In this document: piece after piece, positions 21,116 through 31,030 of the stretch | How the letters are laid out: each line of letters starts with the position of its first letter | Numbering within the stretch: the first letter of the stretch is position 1 | From: Pseudovibrio sp. JCM 19062 | GTDB taxonomy: Bacteria; Pseudomonadota; Alphaproteobacteria; Rhizobiales; Stappiaceae | Assembly (NCBI GenBank): GCA_001310715.1 | Contig: BAXV01000002.1 | Coordinates: 91,999 to 155,998, forward strand | DNA length: 64,000 nt | Reading direction: 5' to 3' | Made by a program: the position numbers and the translations under genes | The notes under the pieces: generated by a model | Seen by the model: the letters and a program-made list of their open reading frames with translations, nothing else | Database searches by the model: none | What the model was told of the DNA's origin: nothing

Positions 21116-21860
21116 TCAGATGCTTTGGGCTGCGCCGCCCGTGGACGCACTTGAGAAATGAATGCCACATTCAGTCTTGTCCTGACCACGCCAGCGGCCT
21201 GCGCGTGGGTCTTCGCCCGGAGCAACCTTATCGGTACACGGCATACACCCGATGGATGGGTACCCTTCCGCGACTAGTGGATGTGGTGGCAGGCCGTTAT
21301 CCTTTGCGTATTGAAGGACTTCGGCAGCTGTCCAGTTGGCCAGCGGGTTTACTTTGATGCGCCCATCTTCAAGCTCAAAGTGCTCAAGACCGGCACGTGT
21401 GCTGGCCTGGTGCCGCTTTCTGCCCGAGATCCATGCATCAAAACCCTTCAGGCCCTTGGCAAGCGGGAGCACTTTTCGGATGTGACAGCAGGTGTCTGGA
21501 TCTGTTGCCCACAGCGAGCCCTTGGGATCTTTTTTTGCCAACGTCTTCCGGCTCTGGCTTGAGCACGCGCACATCCAAAAGGCCAAGCATTTCAACGAGC
21601 TCACCACGATAGCGGTGTGTCTCGCCAAACAACTTGCCGGTATCGACAAACAGGACCGGAGTCCGCACGTCGATCTGGGAAACCATGTGCAGCAACACGG
21701 AGCTGTCAGCGCCAAAGGAGGACACCAGAGCAATCTCGCCGGGGAATTGCTCAGTGAGTGCATGTTTCAGAATATCCTGAGCAGAGTGCTCGGAATACAT
21801 CCGGTTCAACAACTTAACCTGCGCCTCTAGTGAGGTGTTATGTGGTTGATTATGCGCCAT
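21116..21860 (-). CDS. cysH: Assimilatory APS reductase (thioredoxin-dependent), frame break
   Basis: This enzyme reduces adenylylsulfate to sulfite. The PP-loop-like segment SSFGADSSVLLHM is near residue 47, and the catalytic C-terminal motif is TECGIH. Two Cys pairs (DTCCHI and GCMPCT) mark the 4Fe-4S cluster, so it is an APS rather than PAPS reductase. The frame changes in a long T run at about 21530-21537, where PEDVGKK should lead straight into DPKGSLWATD. The true start is the ATG at 21858-21860, which overlaps the cysI stop. The apparent continuous frame linking cysI to cysH is an artefact of a missing base in cysI. Confidence 0.88.
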
Positions 21861-23504
21861 AAAGAGCGTCCTTGAATGGCTGATCGCCCAAGCGGCGGTA
21901 GCGTCGATGAAGCTTTCATCCTCATCCAAACGGTTCGCCAAATAGGTATCAACAACAGTTTCAACAGCGTCAGTGATCTCTGCTTCCGGGAAGCCACGAC
22001 CAATGATTTTGCCGATGGACGTGTTCTGATCTGCAGAGCCGCCCAATGTAATTTGATAGAGCTCTTCGCCTTTGCGGTCTACACCCAGAATGCCGATGTG
22101 TCCGACATGGTGGTGACCACAGGCGTTGATGCAACCGGAGATTTTCAGTTTCAGATTGCCGATCTCATTCTGGCGCTTAACTTCTTCAAATCTCCTTGAG
22201 ATTTCCTGCGCAATCGGAATCGATCGAGCATTTGCCAGCGCACAGTAATCCAGACCCGGACATGCAATCATGTCGGTGATCAGACCGGCATTGGATTCAG
22301 CCAGATCGTTGGCCTTCAGGACCTTGAAGATGGTGGGAAGATCTTTCAGCTTCACATGTGGCAGAACGAGGTTCTGCTCATGTGTTACACGCAGCTCATC
22401 ATACCCAAACCGTTCTGCCAAATCAGCAATTACGTCCATCTGGTCTGCTGTCGCATCACCCGGAGCGCCGCCGATTGGCTTTAGGGAGATGGTGACAGAT
22501 GTGTATCCTTCTGCCTTGTGAGCATTCAGGTTACGGCTTGAAAACAGGGCCAGATCGCGGTCTTCACGCTTGGCAGCTTCAAGTTCCGTGCTGATCTTTG
22601 GCAGGGTTTCGAAGGTTGGCGGAGCGAAGTATTCGTTGATGCGAACGACTTCTTCATGCGGCAGGTTGAGGATACCGTCTTTGGTGGCCTCGAACTCTTT
22701 TTCGATGTCCTGCTTCAGCTCTTCCAGACCGGTTTCATGCACCAGAATCTTGATACGGGCCTTGTACTTATTATCGCGGCGGCCATAGCGGTTATAGACG
22801 CGCAAGATCGCTTCGCTGTAAGCCAGCAAGTCATTTTCCGGTAGAAAATCCCGTACCTTACGGCCAACCATAGGCGTACGGCCCAAGCCACCACCCACGT
22901 AGACAACAAAGCCGACTTCCCCGTTTTCATTGCGGGTCAACTGCAGACCGATGTCGTGCACCTGCACTGCGGCACGGTCTTCATCTGCGCCGGTTATAGC
23001 AATCTTGAACTTGCGCGGCAGGAACAGGAATTCCGGATGCAGGGAGGACCATTGGCGCAGGATTTCGGCGTAAACGCGTGGGTCTGCGAATTCGTCAGCA
23101 GCAGCACCGGCGAACTGGTCGGAGGTTACGTTGCGGATACAGTTGCCGGAAGTCTGGATGGCGTGCATCTCGACGTCGGCCAGCTCATGCAGGATTTTTG
23201 GGGTATCGGAGAGCTTTGGCCAGTTGAACTGGATGTTCTGACGGGTTGTAAAGTGACCGTAGCCTCTGTCGTAAGTCCTTGCAATATGGGCAAGTTTACG
23301 CATCTGGGTGCTGTTGAGTGTGCCGTATGGAATTGCGACGCGCAGCATGTAGGCGTGCAGCTGAAGATAGAGGCCATTCATCAGGCGGAGCGGCTTGAAT
23401 TCGTCTTCGGTCAGCTCGCCAGACATGCGGCGGCGCACCTGATCCTCGAACTGGGTCACGCGCTGATTGACAAAGTCACGATCAAATTCGTCGTAGCGAT
23501 ACAT
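21850..23504 (-). CDS. cysI: Assimilatory nitrite/sulfite reductase hemoprotein, break near C-terminus
   Basis: This siroheme- and 4Fe-4S-dependent enzyme reduces sulfite to sulfide. Siroheme-domain signatures include TSGNCIRNVTSDQFAG (about 116-131) and the cluster ligands CPGLDYCALA and ISGCINACGHHHVGH (C-x5-C ... C-x3-C). A missing T near 21897 shifts the frame after DESFIDA; the corrected end reads YRRLGDQPFKDALYG and stops at 21850. Joined length is about 551 residues. It sits third in a cysG-DUF2849-cysI-cysH-DUF934 operon. The electron donor (ferredoxin or a flavoprotein) is not encoded here. Confidence 0.92.
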
Positions 23505-23530
23505 TAAAATACTCCAGAATTTAAAAGGAC

Positions 23531-23836
23531 TTACGCCGAGCGCAAGTGCTGTTCGGCCTGCTTGCCGAGATCAAGGCGCGTGGTGGGGCCTTGTGCACGA
23601 ATGCGTTCTTTCAGGCTCTTGGGTTGCAAGTGGCCGTCTTTCAGTTCCAGATCAATCGCGTAGGTGCCAAGAACGTATTGCTTGTCTTCACCGGCTTTCG
23701 CGAATTCCAGAGCTTTGGCCATGTCTTCATCAGAGTTGAGGATCCATGCGGCCTCAACAAACTCGACCCAATCTCCGTTGTGGCCGAGCCAGACGACATC
23801 CCCATCGACCAGTCTGTTGGCGGTAATAGTTTTCAT
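23531..23836 (-). CDS. DUF2849 family protein
   Basis: This is a small (101 residues) soluble protein of the DUF2849 family, which in alphaproteobacteria lies between cysG and the sulfite reductase gene. Conserved features are VWLGHNGDWVEF and a LKERIRAQGPTTRLDLGKQ tail. The ATG at 23836 gives the family start MKTITANRLVDGDVVW. Function unknown; a role in sulfite reductase assembly or siroheme delivery is only suggested by context. Confidence 0.85.
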   Translation of the reverse strand: MKTITANRLVDGDVVWLGHNGDWVEFVEAAWILNSDEDMAKALEFAKAGEDKQYVLGTYAIDLELKDGHLQPKSLKERIRAQGPTTRLDLGKQAEQHLRSA

Positions 23837-23847
23837 CCGGGATCTCC

Positions 23848-25315
23848 CTAGGCTGCGACAACAGCCGGTAAACACTCGTATTTGTATGGACTTAGTGGGA
23901 GCGAGCCCGACTGGTCTGCGTGGGCCACTGCCTTACCGATGACGATAAGTGTGGGTCCGGTGACGCTGTCATGCTGCTCGAAGTCGCAAAGATCTTGCAG
24001 GGTGCCTGCAAAATTGCGTTCTTTTGTTTGGGCTGCGTTTTCTATGGCCATGACCGGCGTGGATAAGTCCATTCCGGCTTTGGCGAGTAAGTTTGCTACT
24101 TTCCCCGCAACAGTTCGGCCATATAGACGGCGGTGGTGGAGCCGTTCAGGGCGAGGTCCGCCCAATCGGGGAGAACATCTCCGTGCTGGTTGTGCCCTGT
24201 GGCAAAGACCAGTGATGAGGAAACACCCCGTAATGTCAACGGTATCTGTGCACTGGCAGCAGCGGCGAAGGCTGCGGTGACACCGGGGACAATGTCAAAG
24301 TCCACATCATGTTCACGTAGTGCGGCGATCTCCTCGCCAGCCCGTCCAAACACCATCGGGTCCCCTGCTTTGAGGCGGACAACCCGTTTGCCGGACTTGG
24401 CGGCGGCGACCAATAACTGGTTTATTTGGGTTTGCGTTGAACTGTGCGTTCCTTTGCGTTTTCCAACCCTGATACGCGTTGCATCGCGGCGGCCCATGGA
24501 AACCACAGCATCCGGCACCAACGCATCATAGAAAATCACATCTGCTTCCTGCAAGACCCGCTGTGCGCGCAAGGTCAGCAGATCCTCGGCTCCGGGGCCA
24601 GCGCCGACGAGCCAGACATATCCGCGCTGGTCCTGCTCACTGTTCAGCAAGCGATGCACTTCGGTCAGGGCCTTTTGTGTCTCACCAGCAAAAGTGTTCG
24701 CTGCGACGGAACCTGAAAAAAAATTCGGCCCAAAAGCGGCGACGCGCACTTCCCGAAGGCATCAGCTTGCCAACTGTGGCACGGAAACTTTCTGCCAGTC
24801 TTGCGAGCTGACCAGCTTCGCGTGGCAACAAGGCTTCGACCTGTGCGCGGATGTGGCGGGCATAGACTGGGCCTACACCTGTTGAGGTGATTGCCACGGC
24901 AACAGGGCGCGATTGACCATCGCACCGGTGTAAAAATCACAAAGCTCAGGACGGTCCACCGCATTTACCGGAATGCCCTTCTCGCGGGCCGCTTCCACGA
25001 CCTCGCGGTCCAGCTCTTCTTCGTCATTGGCGGCAAACACAAGGACTGCGCCATCAAGATAAGCCGGATTGAATGCGTTGAGCATGAAGACGCCGTCTGC
25101 ATCGGCAACCGCTTCTGCCAGAGCTGCACTTGGGCGCTCATGGCTAACCACACGGATGTGCGCTTTGGTTTGCGCCAGTAGTCTTACTTTGGCAGCAGCT
25201 TCATCACCGCAGCAACAACAACAACCATTTTGCCTTCAACCTTGTGAAAGGTTGGGAAGACAGCGAGTTTATTGTTCTCGTCCTGCTGTGTGTTGAAGCT
25301 CTCTACCAAAGCCAT
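23848..25315 (-). CDS. cysG: Siroheme synthase CysG, several frame breaks
   Basis: This multifunctional enzyme makes siroheme for CysI. The N-terminal part is the precorrin-2 dehydrogenase/ferrochelatase domain (GKMVVVV near the start, then VFAANDEEELDREV); the C-terminal part is the uroporphyrinogen III methyltransferase (VWLVGAGPGAEDLLTLRAQ, VRLKAGDPMVFGRAGEE, VVPG-type VDFDIVPGVTAAFAAAA). The frame shifts near 25215, 24890, an A/T run at about 24716-24723, and near 24160. The ATG at 25315 starts MALVESFNTQQDEN, and the protein ends with TAG at 23848. Joined length is about 488 residues. It heads the cys operon. Confidence 0.85.
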
Positions 25316-25777
25316 TGTGCTCTCCGGTCGGTATGGGATCATTTATCCTGAAGCGCATCCTTATGGAAAACGCTTCATTGCCGGTGAGTGTACAGAGGGG
25401 AGCTATCTGAAGCTCGGTATGGCATTCCAAAGCTGGCAGGTGGTTTAGAAAAGATTTTTTCTTAGCACGCAAACTGGGAAACGGCGTCCAGACCGAAATA
25501 TCAGTGTACGTAAAACATCATTCTACATTCACACCAAATAGAGCCGCCCAAGCCCTCGATTTTGCCGACTGATCTACTGAATGAGAAAATAAATCTATGC
25601 GCAGTGTGTCCCTTTGGCATCGCCGGATACCAGCATTGGAAATCTGCGGTTTCGAGGAACCCGCTTTTTGAAGAATCTGGTTCTTCGTGGCTAACCTGCT
25701 GTTTCTATGAGCTGTATATGGAGTGCGCAGGCAAGCGAAACCACCCTGGCTTACTCTGATAAATCCTCCCAAAAGGA
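25316..25777. other. Intergenic gap before the cys operon
   Basis: About 460 bases between the convergent end of the LysR gene and cysG. It must hold the cys operon promoter. I see no recognisable riboswitch; the short open frames lack family features. Confidence 0.45.
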
Positions 25778-26683
25778 TTAGGCAGCACAGCAAGCTTTGT
25801 CTTTTTCCATTTCGCTCAATATCCAGTCCCGGAACAGCTTTATTTTCCGGTTGTTTTTCTGCGTTTCACGATAAACAAGCCAAACCGGATTGTCAGCCGT
25901 GCACTTTAATTCAAAGGGCTGAATAAGCAGGCCGTCACGCAGGGCACTGGAATGAAACAACGGCGTCAGAATAGCGACGCCATGCCCTGCAATCGCGATA
26001 TTCCCATCAACAGCTTGCGTGCCCATTTGGGAAATAGGTTGCTTTGAAAAATCTGGGTCTTTCACTCCAGCTGCTTCAAACCAATTTCTCCACCAAGGAT
26101 CCCCCATATCAATGAGGGGAAGCTTCAGCAGGTCTTCCGGTTTGTTCACGCCGCCAATGCTCTCAGCAAGCCTCGGACTTAACATGGGGGTATAAGTAAC
26201 TTCTGCCAGTTTGTGTGAACATAACCCCGGCCAATTTTTGGAACCATTCCTGATCCCCATATCGATATCAGAGGATGCAAAGTCGACAACATTGCCAGAA
26301 GTTTCCAACTGAACGGCCAACTTGGGGTTTGCCATCTGGAACGCTCCAATACGCAACGAGAGCCAATTCATGGCAAACGTGGGAACCACACTTAACTTCA
26401 GTGTCCCGTCCTGCGTTCCTCGCACTGCCGAAAAGCCAGCACGAATGGACTGGAAAGCCTCACCTGCTATTGCCGAAAGTTGAGCGCCTGCATCCGTTAA
26501 GACAACCTGTCGCCCCACCCGATTGAACAAGGGTTTGCCAGTGCGATCTTCCAGCACTTTTATCTGATAGCTCACAGCTGCCTGCGTCATTCCCAGCTCC
26601 TCCGCAGCGCGGGTGAAATTGGAATGTCTTGCAGCAGCTTCAAAGGCGCGCAGAGCGTTGAGTGGAGGCAGGCTGTTCGGCAT
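25778..26683 (-). CDS. LysR-family transcriptional regulator (GcvA-like)
   Basis: This is a LysR-type activator or repressor. The winged helix-turn-helix is at residues 8-66 (LNALRAFEAAARHSNFTRAA, then GMTQAAVSYQIKVLE), and a periplasmic-binding-like effector domain runs from about residue 90 to the end. The opening LPPLNALRAFEAAARH is typical of the GcvA subgroup. The frame is intact and the length of 301 residues is normal. It is divergent from the DUF1127-like microprotein gene with a 98-base gap, so that gene is the likeliest target besides itself. Effector unknown. Confidence 0.9.
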   Translation of the reverse strand: MPNSLPPLNALRAFEAAARHSNFTRAAEELGMTQAAVSYQIKVLEDRTGKPLFNRVGRQVVLTDAGAQLSAIAGEAFQSIRAGFSAVRGTQDGTLKLSVVPTFAMNWLSLRIGAFQMANPKLAVQLETSGNVVDFASSDIDMGIRNGSKNWPGLCSHKLAEVTYTPMLSPRLAESIGGVNKPEDLLKLPLIDMGDPWWRNWFEAAGVKDPDFSKQPISQMGTQAVDGNIAIAGHGVAILTPLFHSSALRDGLLIQPFELKCTADNPVWLVYRETQKNNRKIKLFRDWILSEMEKDKACCAA

Positions 26684-26781
26684 TTATAATAAATTCTCCT
26701 TATGTACTCATCCCTATATTCAATTGGACTGTAAATGCAAGCTCCGGCATTAATCACCCCAACAGAAAACGGAGAAAAATC

Positions 26782-26973
26782 ATGGTAGACTTTGTCGCTG
26801 AAGTTCGAAAAATAGAAAATAAACCAAGTATTTTCAACGCTCTAATTAAAGCACTTGGAAACTTGTTCCAATCAGGAGAACCCGGGAGTGAACGTATGGA
26901 TGCACGTGACCTGCCACCACATTTACAAAGGGATATCGGGGTCGATTTCGCGTCAGGTCCATTTATCAGATGA
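26782..26973 (+). CDS. DUF1127-like microprotein (63 residues)
   Basis: This small protein ends with DARDLPPHLQRDIGVD, which resembles the Asp-Leu-x-x-H-x-x-x-D-I-G core of DUF1127. In alphaproteobacteria such arginine-rich microproteins are stress-induced and take part in RNA metabolism and phosphate or carbon responses. The start is the ATG at 26782, with GGAGA about 7 bases upstream. The N-terminal half (VDFVAEVRKIENKPSIFNAL) has no family match that I know. It is divergent from the LysR gene and followed by a hairpin-rich 3' region. Confidence 0.65.
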   Translation: MVDFVAEVRKIENKPSIFNALIKALGNLFQSGEPGSERMDARDLPPHLQRDIGVDFASGPFIR

Positions 26974-27036
26974 GCCGGGATAAGGTTGTCATATGATTCT
27001 TATCACCCCGACTTCCTCCCGAGCAACCCCAAACTG

Positions 27037-27078
27037 GCGAAGCAGGCTGTGCCAGAACAGCCGCTTCGACTAAATTAA
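27037..27078 (+). terminator. Terminator after the DUF1127-like gene
   Basis: CGAAGC-A-GGCTGT / ACAGCC-GCTTCG with a 6-base loop makes a 12-bp stem, followed by ACTAAATTAATTTT. It lies about 65 bases after the microprotein stop codon. Confidence 0.8.
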
Positions 27079-27111
27079 TTTTCTGCGAGCGCTCTTACTT
27101 CAGGCCAGTCC

Positions 27112-27402
27112 TCATTTATGCCTCAGAAATCGATTGAGCTTGGTCCGTTTGGCTTCTGCTGCGGTCGCGATGTCTTCAGCCGTGAAGAGCCCTATTTCTA
27201 TGCATCGCTGTATCATGTGGGAGAGGTCTCCAACCTCTGCCGCTAAAAGCTCTGCATTAGTGCGCTCGTTATCCGGCCCAGTCACATGCAAACCAAACCG
27301 CAAAACCTTGCTGACCTGCTGCTGCACTTCGGCATACTCTTCCATCAGAACCATGAGTAGCTCACGTTCAATGCCTTCTGGGAGTGGAATGGTGTCTGTC
27401 AT
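27112..27402 (-). CDS. MazG-like nucleotide pyrophosphohydrolase
   Basis: This is a 96-residue all-alpha protein of the MazG-like superfamily, which hydrolyses non-canonical or excess NTPs. The metal-binding pattern is visible as EEYAEVQQ (about 21-28) and EVGDL (56-60), the E-x-x-E and E-x-x-D elements of the family. It encodes a single domain and the frame is intact. It converges on the microprotein gene. The substrate is unknown. Confidence 0.7.
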   Translation of the reverse strand: MTDTIPLPEGIERELLMVLMEEYAEVQQQVSKVLRFGLHVTGPDNERTNAELLAAEVGDLSHMIQRCIEIGLFTAEDIATAAEAKRTKLNRFLRHK

Positions 27403-28204
27403 GGCGTTGCCCGTCGTTTCTATTATGCTGGACGAAGACTACCACGTTCATTTGGCCTCAGAGATATCGCAGGGCCCGCAATCCCCAATTGGGATTGCTC
27501 ACTTGCTTGAAACAAGCGGGACAAAGACCACTGATTAGTTTAAGTGCGGGACTAAGCGGTCCTTCGCTGCTATGCAATAACTCAAGGTCAACATCAAGCG
27601 GTTGCTGACAGGGTAGGTCATTTGCGGTCATTCGAGCGTTTCCCTTAAGAGTTGAACCAGCCCCACCCGAAGGCTTCTGGTTAGCCTCCGGCGTAGCGGA
27701 AAGCGTCATGTGGCTCCTATTTGACCTTGTGCTGACATAGCAGGTGCGCACTAGCTCTACTGAGAACTCATCCAATAGTGGGGATTACCCATGGCGCTTG
27801 TTTTGAGCTCCAAGCAGCTCCGGCGTGGAGTTATCCTAGTTTTCCCCTCAGACATATCGTTTAGTTTTTTGCATCTATACAGAGTAAATGGAAACGATGA
27901 ATCCGATCTCTATCGCGTGAGAAATGATCGTCATTTTCTCTGGACTGAATCCGGAGGCGTTTTGAAATGAAAGTAACATCAAGTTAACTAAGCGCTAACT
28001 CACTCCTATCAATAGATTTTTTTATAAATAAACATATTGCTCATTTTAGTTCGAGGTTTTTATACATGAGTTTTTATGAAAAGACATAGTGCAGTTCAAC
28101 AATATCAATATGTATGGGCGTGTTTATAATGGACACTAAGTTAAATTGAATACATTTATTTCTTGTTTTGAAATTAATCAGCCTCGAGTAGGCGATAAGC
28201 AATA
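27403..28204. other. Long AT-rich intergenic region before the LuxR gene
   Basis: About 800 bases. The right half (27,990-28,200) is strongly AT-rich. No open frame with family similarity, no tRNA and no strong terminator seen. A 105-residue minus-strand open frame at 27458-27775 shows no coding signature I trust. Confidence 0.5.
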
Positions 28205-28230
28205 GATACACCTTATATATTAGGTGCATC
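28205..28230. promoter_or_regulatory. 26-bp near-palindrome, putative lux-box-like operator
   Basis: The half sites GATACACCTTAT and ATATTAGGTGCATC are inverse repeats matching at 22 of 26 positions; the core CACCT-8-AGGTG is exact. It is centred about 60 bases before the start of a LuxR-family gene and resembles the dyads bound by LuxR/TraR proteins. Autoregulation is inferred. Confidence 0.55.
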
Positions 28231-28278
28231 TTTCGTAAGGTAAGGTTGTTGGAGGCATAATATGTAGGGGCGTATAAA

Positions 28279-28998
28279 ATGAATTCGTTGACTGCTGCAC
28301 TAGAATTTGTTGAATCTGTAAATAACGAAGAAACGCCTGACGGTATTTCTAAGCGTATTGCTGAACTTGGTCAGTCTTTTGGCTTTACAAGTTTTTGTCT
28401 CGCTGCGATCCCCGAAGCTGGCTCATCCTTTGATGGCTCTATAATGTTGAGTGGCTGGCGAGCTGAATGGCAACAACGCTATCTCGACCGAGATTACGTA
28501 CAAAACGATCCGATTGTCGCAAAAGCGCGCACCGCAAGTCGACCATTCCTTTGGTCAAGCATTGCCCGCGATCGCGATCTCACTTCAGATGAACAGCAAG
28601 TTCTATCAGAAGCCCGCAATTTCGGAATGTATGACGGAGTTTGTGTTCCAGTGCGTGGCCTTCATGGGTATCAAGGCATGCTGACTTTTGGCGGACCAGA
28701 AGTGCGACTGAATGAACGCGAAATCAGTGTGCTTCATCTGGTTGGTATTTATGCGAGTAATAAGGTGCGTGAACTGGTTGGTTCAAGCACCACCCGTCCC
28801 CGCCATCGCCTAACGCCTCGTGAACTTGAGTGTTTGAAGTGGGCAGCTGCAGGCAAAACAAGTTGGGAGATCAGTCAGATACTAAACATCTCTCAGCATA
28901 CTGCGGACTGGTATCTGGCTTCGGCTGCCAGAAAGCTGCATGCATCGAATAGAACACACGCTGTGGCTGAGGGGTTCCGGTTCGGCCTTATTCGATAA
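28279..28998 (+). CDS. LuxR-family regulator with autoinducer-binding domain (LuxR solo)
   Basis: This is a quorum-sensing type transcription factor. The N-terminal autoinducer-binding domain keeps the invariant ligand-pocket residues in the order W-x3-Y-x8-DP and a later W (WQQRYLDRDYVQNDP, then FLWSSI). The C-terminal LuxR HTH is at about 175-235 (LTPRELECLKWAAAGKTSWE, then ISQHTADWYLASAARKL). Length is 239 residues and the frame is intact. No luxI-type synthase occurs in the window, so it is a solo that may sense external or host acyl-homoserine lactones or related molecules. A GGGGCG site lies about 10 bases before the ATG. A palindrome upstream may be its own operator. Confidence 0.88.
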   Translation: MNSLTAALEFVESVNNEETPDGISKRIAELGQSFGFTSFCLAAIPEAGSSFDGSIMLSGWRAEWQQRYLDRDYVQNDPIVAKARTASRPFLWSSIARDRDLTSDEQQVLSEARNFGMYDGVCVPVRGLHGYQGMLTFGGPEVRLNEREISVLHLVGIYASNKVRELVGSSTTRPRHRLTPRELECLKWAAAGKTSWEISQILNISQHTADWYLASAARKLHASNRTHAVAEGFRFGLIR

Positions 28999-29110
28999 GT
29001 CTAAACGACACCTATTTATGCTCTCGGCAGGGAAAGCACCGCGAACCCTGCCGTTTGCAGGTATACGCCATTCCCCCGATTTTCAGCATTTGGCAATTAC
29101 GTGGAATGAT

Positions 29111-29314
29111 TTACTTCCTAATGGATTTTCTGGCCTCTCGCACCCTTGCGTAGGCCTTGAGGTAGACCTCCTCATATTTGATAGTGCGCCAGAACAGTTC
29201 GATGAAAACATTGTCACGCCAGGCTGCTCTGAAGCTCGTCCCATTATCCGGACATGCTGAAAACGCACACAAGCGTAAACACCAAAATGTTCCAGCGGTA
29301 TGATCCAGTGCCAA
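29111..29314 (-). mobile_element. IS3-family transposase OrfB remnant
   Basis: A 68-residue stretch holds the C-terminal catalytic-core region of an IS3-type integrase: WRDNVFIELFWRTIKYEEVY followed by LKAYARVREARKSI. It contains the catalytic Glu (in the family's ER/EL-x-W context) but no upstream DDE residues and no C-terminal tail. No inverted repeats can be paired around it, so only a scrap of the element remains. Confidence 0.75.
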
Positions 29315-29455
29315 GGCGAACGGCAGCGATGGTCACCAAGCGCCATGTTGCACTCGCGAAGTCCTGCGACCTCACGGATGACCGCAATGGGCTCGTTCTT
29401 CGGTACGAGAGTTTCTTACTCTCCCACACTTCCAAGGTTGTTCTCCATAAAACAC

Positions 29456-29482
29456 AAAAGCCCCGAACAAGCGGGGCTTTCA
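29456..29482 (-). terminator. Terminator after the thiolase gene
   Basis: AAAGCCCC / GGGGCTTT with a short loop, followed on the minus strand by TTGTGTTTT; about 30 bases beyond the thiolase stop codon. Confidence 0.85.
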
Positions 29483-29509
29483 TGCGTTTATCGGTATCTC
29501 AAATGGTTC

Positions 29510-30669
29510 TTACTTCAGGCGTTGCATGACGGAGACGTAGTTGGCGACGGCGGCGCCGCCCATGTTGAAGATGCCGCCAAGTTCTGCACCTTCTACCTGA
29601 ATGCCGCCAGCTTCACCCACCAGCTGCATGGCTGTGAGGGCGTGCATGGAGACGCCGGTTGCGCCGATTGGGTGGCCTTTGGCTTTCAGGCCACCAGATG
29701 GGTTGACTGGCAGCTTGCCGTCCTTTTGGTCCAGCCTTCCAGAATAGCTTTTGCGCCCTGCCCTTCTGGCACAAGACCCATGGCTTCATACTCGATCAGC
29801 TCCGCAATGGTGAAGCAGTCGTGGGTTTCGACGAAGGACAGGTCTTCAACACTGATGTTGGCCATGGAGAGCGCGCGCTTCCACGCTTCAGTGCAGCCTT
29901 CAAACTTGAGGATGTCGCGTTTGGACATTGGCAGGAAGTCCTGCGCGTGGCCCATGCCGCGGAAGGCAACGGCCTTTTTCGCAGAAAGCGCTCTGGTGGT
30001 GTCTGTGAGGACGATTGCAGCTGCGCCGTCGGATACCAGCGAGCAATCGGTGCGCTTGAGCGGGCCAGCCACGAACGGGTTCTTCTCGCTCTCGTTGAGG
30101 CAGAACTCTACGCCGAGGTCTTTGCGCATCTGCGCGTATGGGTTTTCAACGCCGTTCTTGTGGTTTTTCGCAGCGATGTGGCTAGTGCTTCGCTCTGGTC
30201 GCCATACTTCTGGAAGTACATGCCTGCGATTTTGCCGAAGACACCTGCAAAGCCAGCCGGGGTTTCGCCATCTTCCGGCAGGTAAGAGGCTTTCAGAAGG
30301 TTCGCGCCGATTTCGCGGCCCGGTGTCGTGGTCATCTGCTCAACACCAACGACCAGCACGAACTTGGCGTCGCCTGCCTTGATGGACTTTACGCCTGATG
30401 AACGGCTGCGGAGCCGTTGCACATGCGTTTTCTACGCGTGTGGTTGGCTTGAAGCGCAGTTTGTCATCTGCCTGCAGCACGAGGCTCGCGGTGAAATCCT
30501 GCTTGGAGAAACCGGCGTTGAAGTGGCCAAGTACGATCTCGTCGATATCTTCTGCGGCGAGACCGGCGTCCTCGATCGCTTGCTTGGCAACTTTCGTTAC
30601 GAGAGTCTCGACGGTCTCATCTGCCAGTTTGCCAAATGGTGTGTGTGCCCAACCAATAATTGCGGCCAT
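29510..30669 (-). CDS. Acetyl-CoA acetyltransferase/SCP2-type thiolase, several frame breaks
   Basis: This thiolase makes or cleaves 3-oxoacyl-CoA. It starts [19 protein letters not shown] (ATG at 30669, with GGAGAA upstream) and ends [13 protein letters not shown] at 29510. The nucleophilic Cys is in RVENACAT and the C-terminal catalytic His in [14 protein letters not shown] is another family block. The frame changes at about three places (near 30400, 30165 and 29730), but the translated segments join without gaps to about 386 residues, the usual length. It belongs to the SCP2/acetyl-CoA acetyltransferase branch rather than classical PhaA. It is transcribed alone. Together with scoAB it could serve acetoacetate or fatty-acid use. 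Confidence 0.83.
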
Positions 30670-31030
30670 GTTCTTCTCCCAAAGGACTTGATGTGGGTGC
30701 CGTAAGTCTCGCCTCAAACCCGGCTCTCAAATTTGCGCAGATCGTTTCACCCCTCGGCGCCGGATGCAATCATACGGAAGTTGTAGTGAACGGAACTATC
30801 CGAAGGACTTTGTGCTAGGTTTCCTAGCGCTGCGCGTGATTTCTTGCTTAAGCGGCCGAGTAGCTGATGGGTTTTGCCAGCTGTTCAGGGCCATCGTGCC
30901 CTGCTCGCTGCTCGATCCCTTAATTGATACTGACTGGTTTCAATTAGGCAAAAACAGTCCTTCATATTGAGCGAATATCGGAATGTGCCTTGGGGAGTAA
31001 ACTGGAGATTACTGCGAGTAATCCAAGAGT
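30670..31030. other. Divergent intergenic gap
   Basis: About 360 bases between the thiolase and glycosyltransferase starts, so it holds both promoters. No RNA or repeat recognised. Confidence 0.45.

Noticed and set aside
21438..23504. A single open frame joining sulfite reductase to APS reductase, looking like a CysI-CysH fusion.
   Set aside because: Restoring one T near 21897 gives the normal cysI ending (YRRLGDQPFKDALYG) and a stop that overlaps the cysH ATG. The fusion is produced by a frame error.
27458..27775. A 105-residue minus-strand open frame upstream of the LuxR gene.
   Set aside because: Low-complexity composition, no ribosome site near the start and no family similarity. Kept only as intergenic sequence.
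29300..30382. A 360-residue open frame on the plus strand.
   Set aside because: It runs antisense to the thiolase gene, whose translated motifs on the minus strand are unmistakable. It has no family features.
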